Source: Platynereis dumerilii
Lineage: Eukaryota > Annelida > Polychaeta > Phyllodocida > Nereididae
NCBI GenBank assembly: GCA_026936325.1
Contig: JAPTHN010000004.1
Location: 46,155,289 to 46,219,288, forward strand
Length of the DNA stretch: 64,000 bases
Direction: 5' to 3'
The translations under genes were made by a program, and so were the position numbers. Of this stretch, positions 1-11,100 are shown in pieces. The first letter of the stretch is position 1. Every line of letters begins with the position of its first letter. Under the pieces are notes generated by a model. That model searched no databases and was not told the origin of the DNA. It saw only the letters and a list, made by a program, of their open reading frames with translations.

Positions 1-35
1 CCATGATAGATCTATCTATCTATCTGTCTATCTCT
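1..35. repeat. TATC microsatellite
   Basis: Short interrupted (TATC)n run at the window edge. Similar runs end a SINE family seen at about 18340 and 54230, so this may be such a SINE tail cut by the window edge. Confidence 0.6.
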
Positions 36-394
36 CACCCTCTCTATCTCTTCATCCCAAGGGGGGCATGCGATGCTCTGGAGACACCAACTATACTTTT
101 TCTATATCTCTCACTAACTAGGTCTTGAACACACACACATCATGGGTTCATCTATAAATCCTCTTATAGCTTCTTATACCTGCTCTGCTGATCTACACTA
201 ACTGGTGTATAGTATTGACTGTTATTTTTATTCCTATGACAGTTTAGCTGGAGTTGGCAAGTTCATATGGGGGAGCAAGGGTTCAATATGACTCACTATT
301 AATTAGTAAGTCACTATATATGACTGTCAATCCTTAACTGTTAATCAGGCATCCCTTACTGTTGTTCATCAGTTAGTCACTACCTGTTAGTCAT
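36..394. other. no feature recognised
   Basis: AT-rich DNA leading into the tandem array. No exon, repeat family or RNA gene could be supported here. Confidence 0.4.
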
Positions 395-1960
395 TAAGTC
401 CGTTGTTTTGGTAGTTACTATTTGTTAGCCACTAAATATGTTATTTAGTCACAAACTGTTAGTTAGTCAAAAACTGTTAGTCAAAAACTGTTAGTCAGTC
501 AAAAACTGTTAGTTAGTCAAAAACTGTTAGCTAGTAAAAAAGTGTTAGTTAGTGAAAAAGTGTTAGTTAGTGATAAGGGGGACTTAGTCAAAACTGTTAG
601 TCAGTCAAAACTGTTAATTTGTCAAAAACTGTTAGTCAGTCAAAACTGTTAGTTAGTCAAAAACTGTTTGTAGTAAAAAAAACTGTTATTCTGTCAAAAA
701 CTGTTAGTTAGTCAAAAACTGTCAGTTAGTCAAAACTATTTGTAGTCAAAACTGTTAGTAGTCAAAAATGGTTAGTAAGTCAAACTGTTAGTAGTCAAAA
801 ACTGTTAGTTAGTCAAAAACTGTTAGTTAGTGAAAAGGGAGGTTAGTCCAAACTGTTTGTAGTCAAAACTGTTAGTCAGTCAAAACTGTTAATTTGTCAA
901 AAACTGTTAGTCAGTCAAAAACTGTTAGTTAGTCAAAAACTGTTATTCAGTCAAAACTGTTAGTAGTCAAAACTGTTAGTTAGTCAAAAACTGTTTGTAG
1001 TAAAAAAAACTGTTATTCAGTCAAAAATGTTAGTAGTCAAAAATGGTGAGTTAGTCAAAACTGTTAGTCGAAACTGTTAGTCAGTCAAAACTGTTAATTT
1101 GTCAAAAACTTTTAGTCAAAAACAGTTAGTGAAAACAGTTAGTGAAAAACTGTAAGTCAAAACTGTTAGTAGTCAAAAATGGTTAGTTAGTCAAAACTAT
1201 TAGTAGTCAAAAACTGTTAGTTAGTGAAAAGGGGGAGTTAGTCAAAACTGTTTGTAGTCACAACTGTTATTCAGTCAAAACTGTTATTTGTCAAAACTGT
1301 TAGTCAGTCAAAAACTGTTAGTTAGTCAAAACTGTTTGTAGTAAAAAAAACTGTTATTCAGTCAAAACTGTGAGTAGTCAAAACTGTTAGTTAGTCAAAA
1401 ACTGTTTGTAGTAAAAAAATGGTTATTCAGTCAAAACTGTTAGTAGTCAAAACTGTTAGTCAGTCAAAACTGTTAATTTGTCAAAAACTGTTATTCAGTC
1501 AAAAACTATTAGCTGGTCAAAAACTGTTAGTCAAAAACTGTTAGTCAAAAACTATTTGTAGTCAAAACTGTTTGTCGTCAAAAATGGTTAGTTAGTCAAA
1601 ACTGTTGGTTAGTCAAAAACTGTCAGTTAGTGACAAACTGTTAATTAGTTACTAATTGTCACTAACTGTTAGTCACTAACTGTTAGTCATTCACTTACTG
1701 TTAGTCAGTCACTGTTAGTCAGTCGCTAACTGTTAGTGAGTCATGTAAGTCAGCTAGTCCTTAACTGTTAGGAAACTGTAAGTTACTAACTGCTAGTCCC
1801 TGACTGTTAGTCATTTTGTCCCTAACTGTTGTTCATCAGTTGGTCACTACTCTTAGTAAGTCACTGTTGTTAGTCACTTACTGTTAGTAAGCACTAACTG
1901 TTGTTGATTCACTGTTTGTTAGTCTTGAACTGCCAGTTAGTCACTAACTGTAAGTCACTA
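395..1960. repeat. diverged minisatellite, TTAGTCAAAAACTG-type unit
   Basis: About 1.55 kb of tandem repeats with units of about 14 to 22 bases, variants of TTAGTCAGTCAAAAACTG. Copies differ by small indels in the A run and by GTTAGT / GTTTGTAGT / GTCAGTC variants. The ends (395-480 and 1640-1960) are more diverged, as expected if the centre is still being turned over. No coding potential. Confidence 0.9.
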
Positions 1961-2689
1961 ACAGTCTGTTAATCACCCCAAGGATGTGCCACCCAGAAAT
2001 TGAACCTATAAATAGAACAAACTGCTCTCATTACTATTCACCCCCAATTGTTACAACTCACCCCCAATTATTTCAGGTCCTGCAACAATTGTATCTGCAC
2101 CAATTGGTCGATTAATGAGTGGCAGGTGTACTTTTACATCAATGCAACAATATTAAGTATTTGTGATCATAAGATATTTTGTAATGCTCTAGCTGACATT
2201 ACTAAATGGTGGGGACCAAACTGGTTGACACTTTTCCGTATGGGGCAATCAGTATAGTATGCTGGCTGCATAGCCAATACTGTACTATAACAAATCTTGT
2301 CCTAAGGTTCAAGAAGCCAGCATAAAAAAATCTTATGCTATTTTTCAACTTTAGTGGTAAATATAGCCATCACCTAATCTAGGAAATTATCTTGTCCCTG
2401 AAAGGTATGCTGATTAGGCCCCACTCAGTTTGTGGACCAAGGAACTTGCATTATGTGTCAAGGTTTCTTCTAAGGTCGAACCTTGAAGGTGTAACTTGTA
2501 ACTGTGATGAAAGAAATAGCATATGGGAGGGTATGCTACATAAATTTATATACCTAATGTGTATCAGAAATATTGCTGTTATTGTATGAGAAACCTCCGT
2601 TTTCTGCTTTCTATCTCTTATGAATTACATACCAAAATATCTCTATTTAGCATTGACTTTCTAAATGTTTCATATTTTGTTGTATATGT
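1961..2689. other. no feature recognised
   Basis: AT-rich sequence with two short open frames (2048-2257 and 2392-2589) that lack family resemblance or matching splice sites. I see nothing more here. Confidence 0.4.
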
Positions 2690-2955
2690 GTACTCTCAGT
2701 CATGCACTGCAATGCAGGCACGAAATTGGTGGTGAGCCTTCCAAAATTATACAGCTCAGGGCAGCCATAGAACAGCGCCCATGGGCAGAGACAGGGGGAA
2801 CATTGCCCAAGGTTCCCATGCCGTAGCACTCTCCAGTGTTGGTGACCTCCGTGTGACGATGAGTGATGAGTAGACTGGGAGTCTGGCACATACCCTATTC
2901 TTTCAGGGGTGTCCAGGCCTTTCAGTTGCCCCAGCACAAAACACTGGATATGATA
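2690..2955 (-). mobile_element. tRNA-derived SINE (type S3a), 3' part, inverted
   Basis: Read on the minus strand this matches the body and 3' tail of the SINE at 24483-24756 plus 26971-27115. Shared landmarks are the CCAGTGTT, TGCCCCAG, AATAGGGTATGTGCCAGACTC and CATGGGCGCTG stretches. The tRNA-like head is missing. An 96-codon open frame here is only SINE sequence. Confidence 0.75.
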
Positions 2956-3049
2956 TTTGTGTGCAATTATAATGCCGATATTCGTAGTTAGAAGTCGGGG
3001 TCGTAGACGTAATTCAGGACAACTAAAGAGTGGGAGTTGCTCTTGATGG

Positions 3050-3235
3050 ATGTTTGGATGTTTTGGGCTTTATGTCCTGTATCTATGCACTTGGTAGGTA
3101 ATTAGGACAGGAGGAGGACATGGCAATGAGGAGAAGGAAGAAGGAAACAGCCGTCCAACATTGGCCCAGGTGACCCGGCAAGAGCTGGTTTCGATCCTTG
3201 GACCCAACGATTTGCAGTCCAGTATGCTACAAACC
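3050..3235 (-). mobile_element. SINE type S1
   Basis: This dispersed repeat contains TTATGTCCTGTATCTATGCA, TTAGGACAGGAGG and CAGGTGACCCGGCAAGAGCTGG. Other copies lie at 11340, 11975, 33003, 36968 and, inverted, at 55440. On the minus strand the end near 3230 resembles a tRNA B box (GGGTCCAAGGATCGAAACC), so the SINE probably reads on that strand. Confidence 0.7.
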
Positions 3236-3239
3236 TCCC

Positions 3240-3309
3240 CCCTCGGAGTCGCTCTTCAGAAAGCCAAAGGAGTCTGAGTCGGTTCTCTTACCGGACTCCA
3301 AAGCCCTGG
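3240..3309. mobile_element. fragment of a CAGGGCTTTGGAGTCGG hAT MITE
   Basis: Ends with GGACTCCAAAGCCCTG, the terminal repeat of the complete MITE at 23523-23925. The interior has the same GACTCCGACTCC character. Only about 70 bases remain. Confidence 0.6.
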
Positions 3310-4370
3310 TAATTATATTCTTTGATACTGGTATAAAAGTTATTCTTTATTGTTAATATTGATAGTCCACTCACTTCTGACACCAGGAGGTCTTCTACAG
3401 TAATTGAGAACTCAATCTATACCAGAGTGACTCCTAGTGCATAAAACATCAAGTTTCACAGGAGCCAGGGAGCAAGACCATTTAAAATGGGGGTTTGGAG
3501 TCTTCCTTGCCGGGAAATTATTTATTTCACTGTAACAGTGGCAGCAATTATTTATTTCAAGAACGCAAAGTCCCCAAATATTCATTCCTAAATTGAGAAA
3601 CACCTTGTTAAGGAAAATCCACAAAAAATGAATTAAATTCTAGACTGCCCAGAAAGATTTTTTTTATATTCCTGGTTTAGTTGAGGCAACCTGTGTTCGA
3701 CAGATGTTTCATCCTGTGCTAAGAGCGCACATCGTCTTATTATCGATCATGATCACCGCCTGACCTGTGTTAACACAAGACTTGAAAGATATATCATTCG
3801 ACCTATTATATTAACTGTTAACCTATTCAGGCTATTCTATTTGACTTTTGAATACAAAAAATAAAACAATTTTTGTTTTAAGCTTTTATTATTAAAGGTA
3901 CTTATCAAATCCATTTATGAATGGTACAGAAATTAATTATAATTTACACTTATTTACACTGTTGAGAATTATATAATGCAATAGGTCTATACAACTTTTT
4001 AGTTTAATAGATCTATACGAAATTGAGTGTAAGACTAAAGTGGCAGAATGTACTATTTATGACAATGTATAGTAATAGAATGAATTTCTTTTTAATACAA
4101 ATTACTCATTTATTTACAAACTATTATCAAACTTCACTTTCATTTCAGGCAAACGTTCTACTCACATGGTTGTATCTTCTTACCGTTAGTATGCTTGTTC
4201 ATATATATAAATATAATAAAATATTCTTAGATTTCTACATAAAGTGTTCTTTCTTTCTAAAATCACAATCATGTCATGCATCAATGCATGTGCTATGACA
4301 TAATTTTCCGATTCAATCAAATTCATTCTCCAAAATGTTCTAATCCACGAGCATACATTTATCATTTTTG
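3310..4370. other. gene C downstream region, nothing recognised
   Basis: Lies beyond the stop codon of gene C (minus strand). An AATAAA on the minus strand at 4109-4114 could serve as its poly(A) signal, giving a 3' UTR of about 0.8 kb, but there is no direct support. No other feature is supported. Confidence 0.3.
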
Positions 4371-4880
4371 TAGGGGGAGGATGATTTCAAAATACATGCG
4401 ATAATGTTATCCTGGCCCCCGCTTTCAGAAAATGGCCCCGGAAGCTCACAGAATTCGGCATATCTAATTAATAAGGTGAATTTAGAGCAACCGAGAGTTA
4501 GCTTTTGAGTTAAAGTCCATTATCAGGACCAAATAGTTCCAGGGTGTAACAATAAGTGTGTTGTTTGGTTGGTGATATCATCATAACAAACATTTCAGCC
4601 AATGAACGGGGGTGTGGGGGCAGCATCCCCCACACGACGCCATGACAACGGTTGTGACGCAATGATTTTAAAGAGTAAAGAGTCTCACTGGAACTATACT
4701 TATCCAAATATTGGACTGAAACTATTTCTTTAGATAACATTCGATTGGTAAAATGACAAGGACAGCCAAATATCTATAATTCTCTGTAAAAAGTATATAA
4801 ATGTATCATATAATTCTCTGTAAAAAGTGGTTTTAATTTGAAATTCTTGGAGGACATTTTAACATTATCATCCTCCCCTA
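4371..4880. mobile_element. 510-bp TIR element (MITE)
   Basis: Bounded by TAGGGGGAGGATGAT and its inverted copy ATCATCCTCCCCTA. No coding capacity. Flanking bases show no convincing long duplication; TA is present on each side. If gene C uses the distal poly(A) signal, this element lies in its 3' UTR. Confidence 0.55.
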
Positions 4881-4927
4881 GCACATTCGCCCAAGTTATA
4901 GGCCTACGCCCATGGTGATATCATTTT

Positions 4928-5112
4928 CTAAGACTGTCCACCTCTCAGTTCGTAAAGGCTACTATTTTCTCGCAGTACTTTCACGAGCTCCATGTAACTG
5001 CTGTAGGAGCCGGGTTTCTCATGAACATTCTCAGTCAGGTGCTTCAACATTGCTCGAGTCCTGAATTGGTCGAAATTCATTTTTTGGGTCACCTCCTTAA
5101 TACTGCTTGATC
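4928..5112 (-). CDS. gene C exon 6 (last coding exon)
   Basis: 185 bases from acceptor CTTTTCAG to a TAG stop at 4928-4930, residues 194-254. Encodes MNFDQFRTRAMLKHLTENVH and ends YELRGGQS. Confidence 0.78.
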
Positions 5113-8100
5113 CTGAAAAGAAGACAAAAGACATTTAGCAGTAGATCCTAGCGGATCCAGAGGTGGGTGCCGGGGTTTTAAACAAAGTTCCGGATCTGAA
5201 CCTGTTTACTAAATAAAGCATTTGGAAAATCAATTTTTCACGCACTTTTGAGAAGAAAATCTGGTAAATTTAATATTTTTGGGACAATTTGGGGTTCCTG
5301 CCCAGGTAAAGTCGAATAGAAGCCCCCCTCTGGATGTTAAACGGTCACCCCCATCAGTGTTGCTTAAGTTACTTTGAACAATTAACTGACATATATATAT
5401 CTATATACTTTTTAAGAAAATAACTAAAAAAGTAACTAACACAAAAAAAAGAGCTAAAAAGCAACTGTAATCCAAGTATGACAGTTTTTGTAAGTAATCA
5501 AATAGATTACTTAGTTACCCCAATACGTAATTAATATGATTGCATAAACTGATTACTTTGTTATTAGATTACTATAACAACAGTGGCTTCCTTATAAAGC
5601 CCCTGTCACACAGCCAAGAGTAACCCAAGAGTACTTTGACAAGAGCAAAATTCAAAAATCACGAATTAACTGCAAGAGTATAGCTTTTTACTCCCAGAGT
5701 GGATATTTTGCTCCCAGAGTGAAAATTGACACTCCCAGAGCAAAAGTTGTTGCTCCCAGAGCAAATATTTCACTCTCAGATCAACTCCATATTCTCAGAA
5801 AATTTTAAACTGTTCAAAATTTCCCAAGAGTTTTCCAAGAGTGTGGCAACGATCTGGGAGCATCTTGTGTAATGCTAAGATCTCACGGCGGCAACCGGAG
5901 AACTATTTAAATCGTATCCCGCAGGGACATTTTAGGTTCCCGCCGGACATTGTTTGATTGCGCGCCGTCGAGAAACCTGCTCCTTGACGTTCCTAGAAAT
6001 CGCCACGGACCAGAAAAAAAGTTTCAACCTGTTGAAATTTTCAAAAAATCTGCGGCGGAGCAGACCAGAAAAATTGAATGACGCCGCGATCAGAAAAGCA
6101 CGACGGCGTCTAAGTTTTCGCGCCACTGAGGGGTAATAACTTTCCTGCCAGTTTGTAAAACGAGCGGGATTCTCTGCGTGCCGCCAAAAAGGTCGACGCC
6201 GCGGTTCTTGTGCACTCCGCCGTCAAGGAAAATGCTCTGGGACGTGTGCAAAACCTTCGCGCCGTTGTCTGGACCCCCTCCAGGAGCATACAGAGTGGCG
6301 CCACAGAGGCTATTTTAAGCAAAATCTTTGTCTGCGGGGTACTGAAAGCATCGCGGCGGAGACCTTTTGTGCCACGGCGCGAATGGGGGGTCAGCCTTGT
6401 AGACGCACTGGCGCGCACCCTGCAAATAAATAGAAGAGCAGCCACTAGAGCACCATAACCGCTCTGAACTTCAAGACGAACGCATCTATACTCCATGACA
6501 CTCTGCTTCACAGCCTACTGAATTGCTGCTTCATTGCTGAATCGCTGCTTCATTGCTGATTCATCCTGCTTCATTTCTGATTGATCCTGCTTCAAGATGG
6601 GACCCAAAGGAAGAGGGAAGAAGACCTTGAGGGCACCAACCAAGGGCAACACTCAAGCCTGCACTCCACTGACCACTCCATCTTCAACTCCAGTTGGTTC
6701 ACCTGCTCCATTCCTAGGGGATGACTACGCAGCTGTTACATTCTCTCCAAGCATGTTCACCTTGCCGGACAGCATCGTGGCAGTGACCACTGCTACATCA
6801 ACAGTGACCAGTGAGACCATCTTCGAGGGCCCCCCACCATCCACAGTGCAACAACAAGCTGATGAGGAGGATGAAGATGATGATGATGAAGATCAAGTCC
6901 TGGCCAAGCTTGCTGCTGCTGTCAAGTCTCCAACCAAGCGTGGCAGGCCTGCCACTGCTGCTGCAGTCAAGAAGAAGCGTCCCAAGTCTGCCGATGCTGA
7001 TGTTAAGTCACCAACCAAGCATGGCAGGCCTGCCACTGCTGCTGCTTCTGTCAAGTCTCCAAGCAAGCGCACCCAGTAGGCTGATGCTGCTGTCTCACCA
7101 AGACTGCTCCAAGGGGAAGGCCTCACACTCCTGGCAAGTCTCTTTCAGCCAAGCGTAAAGCCACCTCCAAGTCTCCAGCCAAGTCTCCAGTCAAGCCTGT
7201 CACTCCAGCCCAGACCCGAGCCAAGACTGCAGTCTAGCCTCCACCTCCAGATGATGAGACTCCTGCTGATGATGATGATGACGTACCAACTCCAGAAGCT
7301 GCAATCCACCAGCAGACCCTGCTGACTGACTACGATGCCAGCACAGAGGAAGATACTCCCAAGAAGACTGCTGCCAAGTCCCAGGGCAACAAGGGGAAGA
7401 ACCAGACGAGGGAAGATTCTGACAACACTGGACCTGAGGTCGAGCTTATCCAGGACTCCGATGGCCAGTTTGTCCACAAGGAGAAGAAGAAGGGCTACAG
7501 AGAGAAAAACTCCAAGGACCTACTGGGCATCACAGAACAGCAGGAGGATGAGCTGATCGACTGGTATCGGGAGAACAAGGACCTGTACTCCAAGGTCTCC
7601 TCCACCTTTAAGAGTGCACAGAAGGACAGAATGGATGCAGAGAAAGCAGCTGAACTTACATTGCCAGTGGGGGCAGAAATCACAGCAGCTTAAGTCACCA
7701 AATGGAGGAACAACATCAGGACTACCTTCGGAAAGATCATCAAACCTCAAGCTTCTGGGTCTGGCAGAAAGAAGATGTCCGAGCGAGACAACTACATCCT
7801 GCAGAAGTGCGAATTCCTGAGGGCCTCCATCATTCCGAAGGGTGCCGTGGAAATCTCCAGCTTCACTGGACCAGGAGGAAGTGACCGCCTGTCGTCCGAT
7901 TCTGATGTCGGCATGGACTACACTCCGATGCCCAATCTGGATGAGAGCTTCCCAGCCAGCCAGCAGCAGTCGTCCCAGGAGATGTCCCAGCAGTCCCATC
8001 AGCCGTCCCAGCCGCAGTCCCAGGTCTTCCCAGGACGAAAGCCATCCAAGAAGAGGAAGGACACAGACCAGGAGATGGCCTCTGCACTACACTTCAGACA

Positions 8101-11100
8101 GGCCCAGGAAAGCAGCACCACCTCAGCCGGCAGGACCATTCTGTGACATGTGCCAACAAACTGCTGACAGGCTGGATCCAGAAGTACACCAGTTGCAGAA
8201 CATGTGCAGGAGTATCTTCACATCTGGCAAGAACATGAACCGTGCCCTGAGACTTCGCCTCCTGGACTTCTTGAGCCAGACGGACAACTACTTTGTACAG
8301 GCGGCCGTCCAAGATAAAATCATGATGATGCAGCAAGCTAATGTGGAGATGATCTTAGGGCTGCAGCAGCAGCAATACATCCCTCCTCCTGGTCTTGCTC
8401 CATCCTTAGTCAACCCGGACTTCTTTCCATCTGCCAGGGGACACTTCCTGCTGGGCTGTTGAAGTAGTCTCGTAGGTAGTCTCGGTACTGCTTGGCTTGT
8501 CTGGTGGCATTTCCATATGCTGGAGCGAATTCAAGGTCATGCAAGGGTCTTCCTCCCCACAGTCCTTCAATGACTTCATGGGTTGCAGGATCTTCTGTCC
8601 ATTACGTCGTTGTCCACGGCTCGATGAATTCCTACTCTGTCTCCCAGAAGATTGCGTAGAGTGCAGGCTGCCAGAGTGACGGCTGCCACTCTGCCGGGTT
8701 TCTGGGGCATTGTAGTTACGAAGCATCTGAACCTGTGGGACAGGATACCGAAGGCATTCTCCCTCTCCTGGCTCTTGAAATTCTGTAGTTATAGACTCTG
8801 GAGGGGATGTCAAGGTTTCTTCTTGGAACAGGCTTCAACAACCAACTCTTCAGGGGGAAGGCCTCATTTCCAACGATGAAGTATGGAAAAGGATTCCCAA
8901 CTGTGCCAGGTAGAGGTTCAGCAGGGGGTAGCCCAAGTCCTTCTTCTTCCAGCAGGTCCCTCAGCCTTGTGTCCAGGAAGACTCCTCCATCCGATGAGCT
9001 TCCTTGGCAACCAGCCTGCACGTAGAGGAACTTGTAGTCAGAATCCACCAAAACCATAAGCACAATGGAATGGAAGCCCTTGTAGTTGTTGTAGATTGAC
9101 CCAGCTTTCCGAGGACATCTGATGGCAATATGCTTCCCATCCAGTGCTCCGATGCAATGGGGCATGTTCCACCTCTTCTCGAAGCCCTTGGCAACTTCCT
9201 TCCAGGATGCTGGATCCATTGGCAGGGTGAGCAGATGTTAGTAAGCTCGCATGATGGCAATGCAGACAGTGGGGATAAAATTGCAGATGGTGTTGGGAGC
9301 CACTCTGAAACTGTAGCCTAAGGACTTGTAGCTCTCTCCTGTCGCCAGGTACCGTAGGGTGACTGCCAACTTCAATCCAGGTTCCAGAGCCCTCCTCATG
9401 TTGGTGTCTTGTTTTGTAATTGCAGGAGCCACAGCAGCCAGGATTTCAGCAAAAATTTCAGGAGGCATTCTGCAGAAGTTGTAGTAGCCAGAGACATCAT
9501 TGTTGGCCAATTCAGGCATCAGTTGGTAGAAATGGCCATGTTGTTCCCTCTGCAGCAGTCAATTCCGAATCCACCATCTCTTCCTCCTCCTCCTCCTTCT
9601 TCTTCTTAGATAATAAGCACCAGCAACAGCAGCAACAACAGCAACGTCAAGGTCTTCCCCAGCATCTTCATCAGCCATCATGTCTGTCCAGCATCCAGAA
9701 GTGTCTTCTCTAAAGGTCAAGCAGCAAGTGAAGCAAGGCGGCCCTCTGCGGCCCTTTTTATTGGCTTTCGCAGCGCCCTCCTCCGCCGGGTGCCCTTCAC
9801 AACGGCGGGATGCTTTTCATTCCCGGCGATATGCCCTCGGTCCTACAGACATCCCTGTGTAGTACAAAACCATTCCCGCAGTCGTAAAAGCAATATCCGG
9901 TGCTGTGAAAAAATAGTCCGCCGTGATTGAATAGCTTCCCTGAGGGGCAGTTATAGCTTCCCTGAGGGGTACTTTTTATATCTCGGGGGGATATAAAAGT
10001 ATCCCGCAGGAGGAGGAAATTCCTTTCCCCTCGGCGAACTTTTGGGGACCCCGCAGGGACCAAAAAGAACCCCGCCGGGCCTTTCGTTGCATGGTTATCG
10101 ATTAACCTTAATTGATTACATAATTGCCCTTCCCGCCGTCCTAACTCAAAATCTTCCAAGAAATCGTCTGCCTCTGCGCCGCAGGCAACAAAAAGTTCTC
10201 CGTCATGTCCCGTGAGAACTTAGCATTACTCCTGGAGTGAAATTTCCGCTCTTGAGAGTGAAAACTATGCTCTTGGAGTGAATTCACGATTTTTGATAGT
10301 TTGCTCTTGCCAACATACTCTTGCCAAAGTCTTGTCTGTGTGAACGGGGCTTTAATAAACTGCAACCTACCTCTTAGGGCATCGACTAATTCTTCAGGGT
10401 GCTTTAGGACAAATCTTTCGGTCATGTCCCTGAATTCTCCTCCGTAGTAAACCCAATCCAAAAAATTGGAGCCAAATTCTGAGGTCAAAGCTTCGAAGAA
10501 ATTCAAGAGGTCGTCCCTGTCTGCTGTGAGGGGGAGTTGGAGGAAGTTGACAGCCGTCAAGTTGTTTTGGAGCGCCAGGGAAATGATGCGCACTCTCATC
10601 TGCAAGTGGTTCCTGCAAAATTATTTTCATGAGTCAGTATTATTATAGTTTTAATTAGTGATGCAAGGATAGTGAAAATAGGTGGATACTGGATAATCCA
10701 GCAACACCAACTGCCAGATACCGGATAGTAACCGCATAGTTGGAACTGAATAATAAACATGCGAAAAGGAAGTTTTTCCGCATTCACGCTTGATAATAAA
10801 AAAATTTTCAGAGATCCGAGAGATATCATGTCCGTCAGGAGGACTGTTCCTCTGATGGAATGTTTTTTGCTATGTTCTTTAACTGAATTAAATTTTTGAA
10901 GATGGTTACATCATGTTTTTGACTGTGTTCTTGTAACATTCTTTCATTTAATATCAAAGTTTTTTTCAACTTTTCACTTATTTTTGAGCATCCCAGATAT
11001 CCGGTTCTGACACCCTAATTCTGCCGGATACTGGATATCCTGCAAATTCCAATATCCGGCCAGATACCGGATACGGTGCAACTCTAGTTTTAATTTCATT

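Larger units (their letters stand above)
5596..10353. mobile_element. PIF/Harbinger DNA transposon, two-gene, decayed
   Basis: Terminal inverted repeats are AAAGCCCCTGTCACACAG on the left and, inverted, AAAGCCCCGTTCACACAG on the right. Similarity continues inward for about 90 bases (CAAGAGTA, GACAAGAGCAAA, TCACGAATTAACT-type matches). Inside are convergent genes: a MADF-like DNA-binding protein on plus (6597-8462) and a HARBI1-like transposase on minus (8410-9681). CTCCCAGAG subterminal repeats lie at 5690-5790. Target duplication is blurred: flanks read TTATAA and TTAATA, compatible with the TWA preference. Several stops and frameshifts show that it is inactive. Whole element lies in intron 5 of gene C. 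Confidence 0.88.

Noticed and set aside
395-1960. Possible CRISPR-like or clustered repeat array
   Set aside because: Repeats are contiguous with no unique spacers, vary in length, and the window is eukaryotic.
6110-6511. 133-codon minus-strand frame at the Harbinger left side
   Set aside because: Lies in the non-coding region between TIR and accessory gene; arginine-rich because the DNA is GC-rich; no domain recognised.
9238-9321. Plus-strand frames over the transposase region (8497-8879, 9130-9713)
   Set aside because: Antisense shadows of the HARBI1-like gene.
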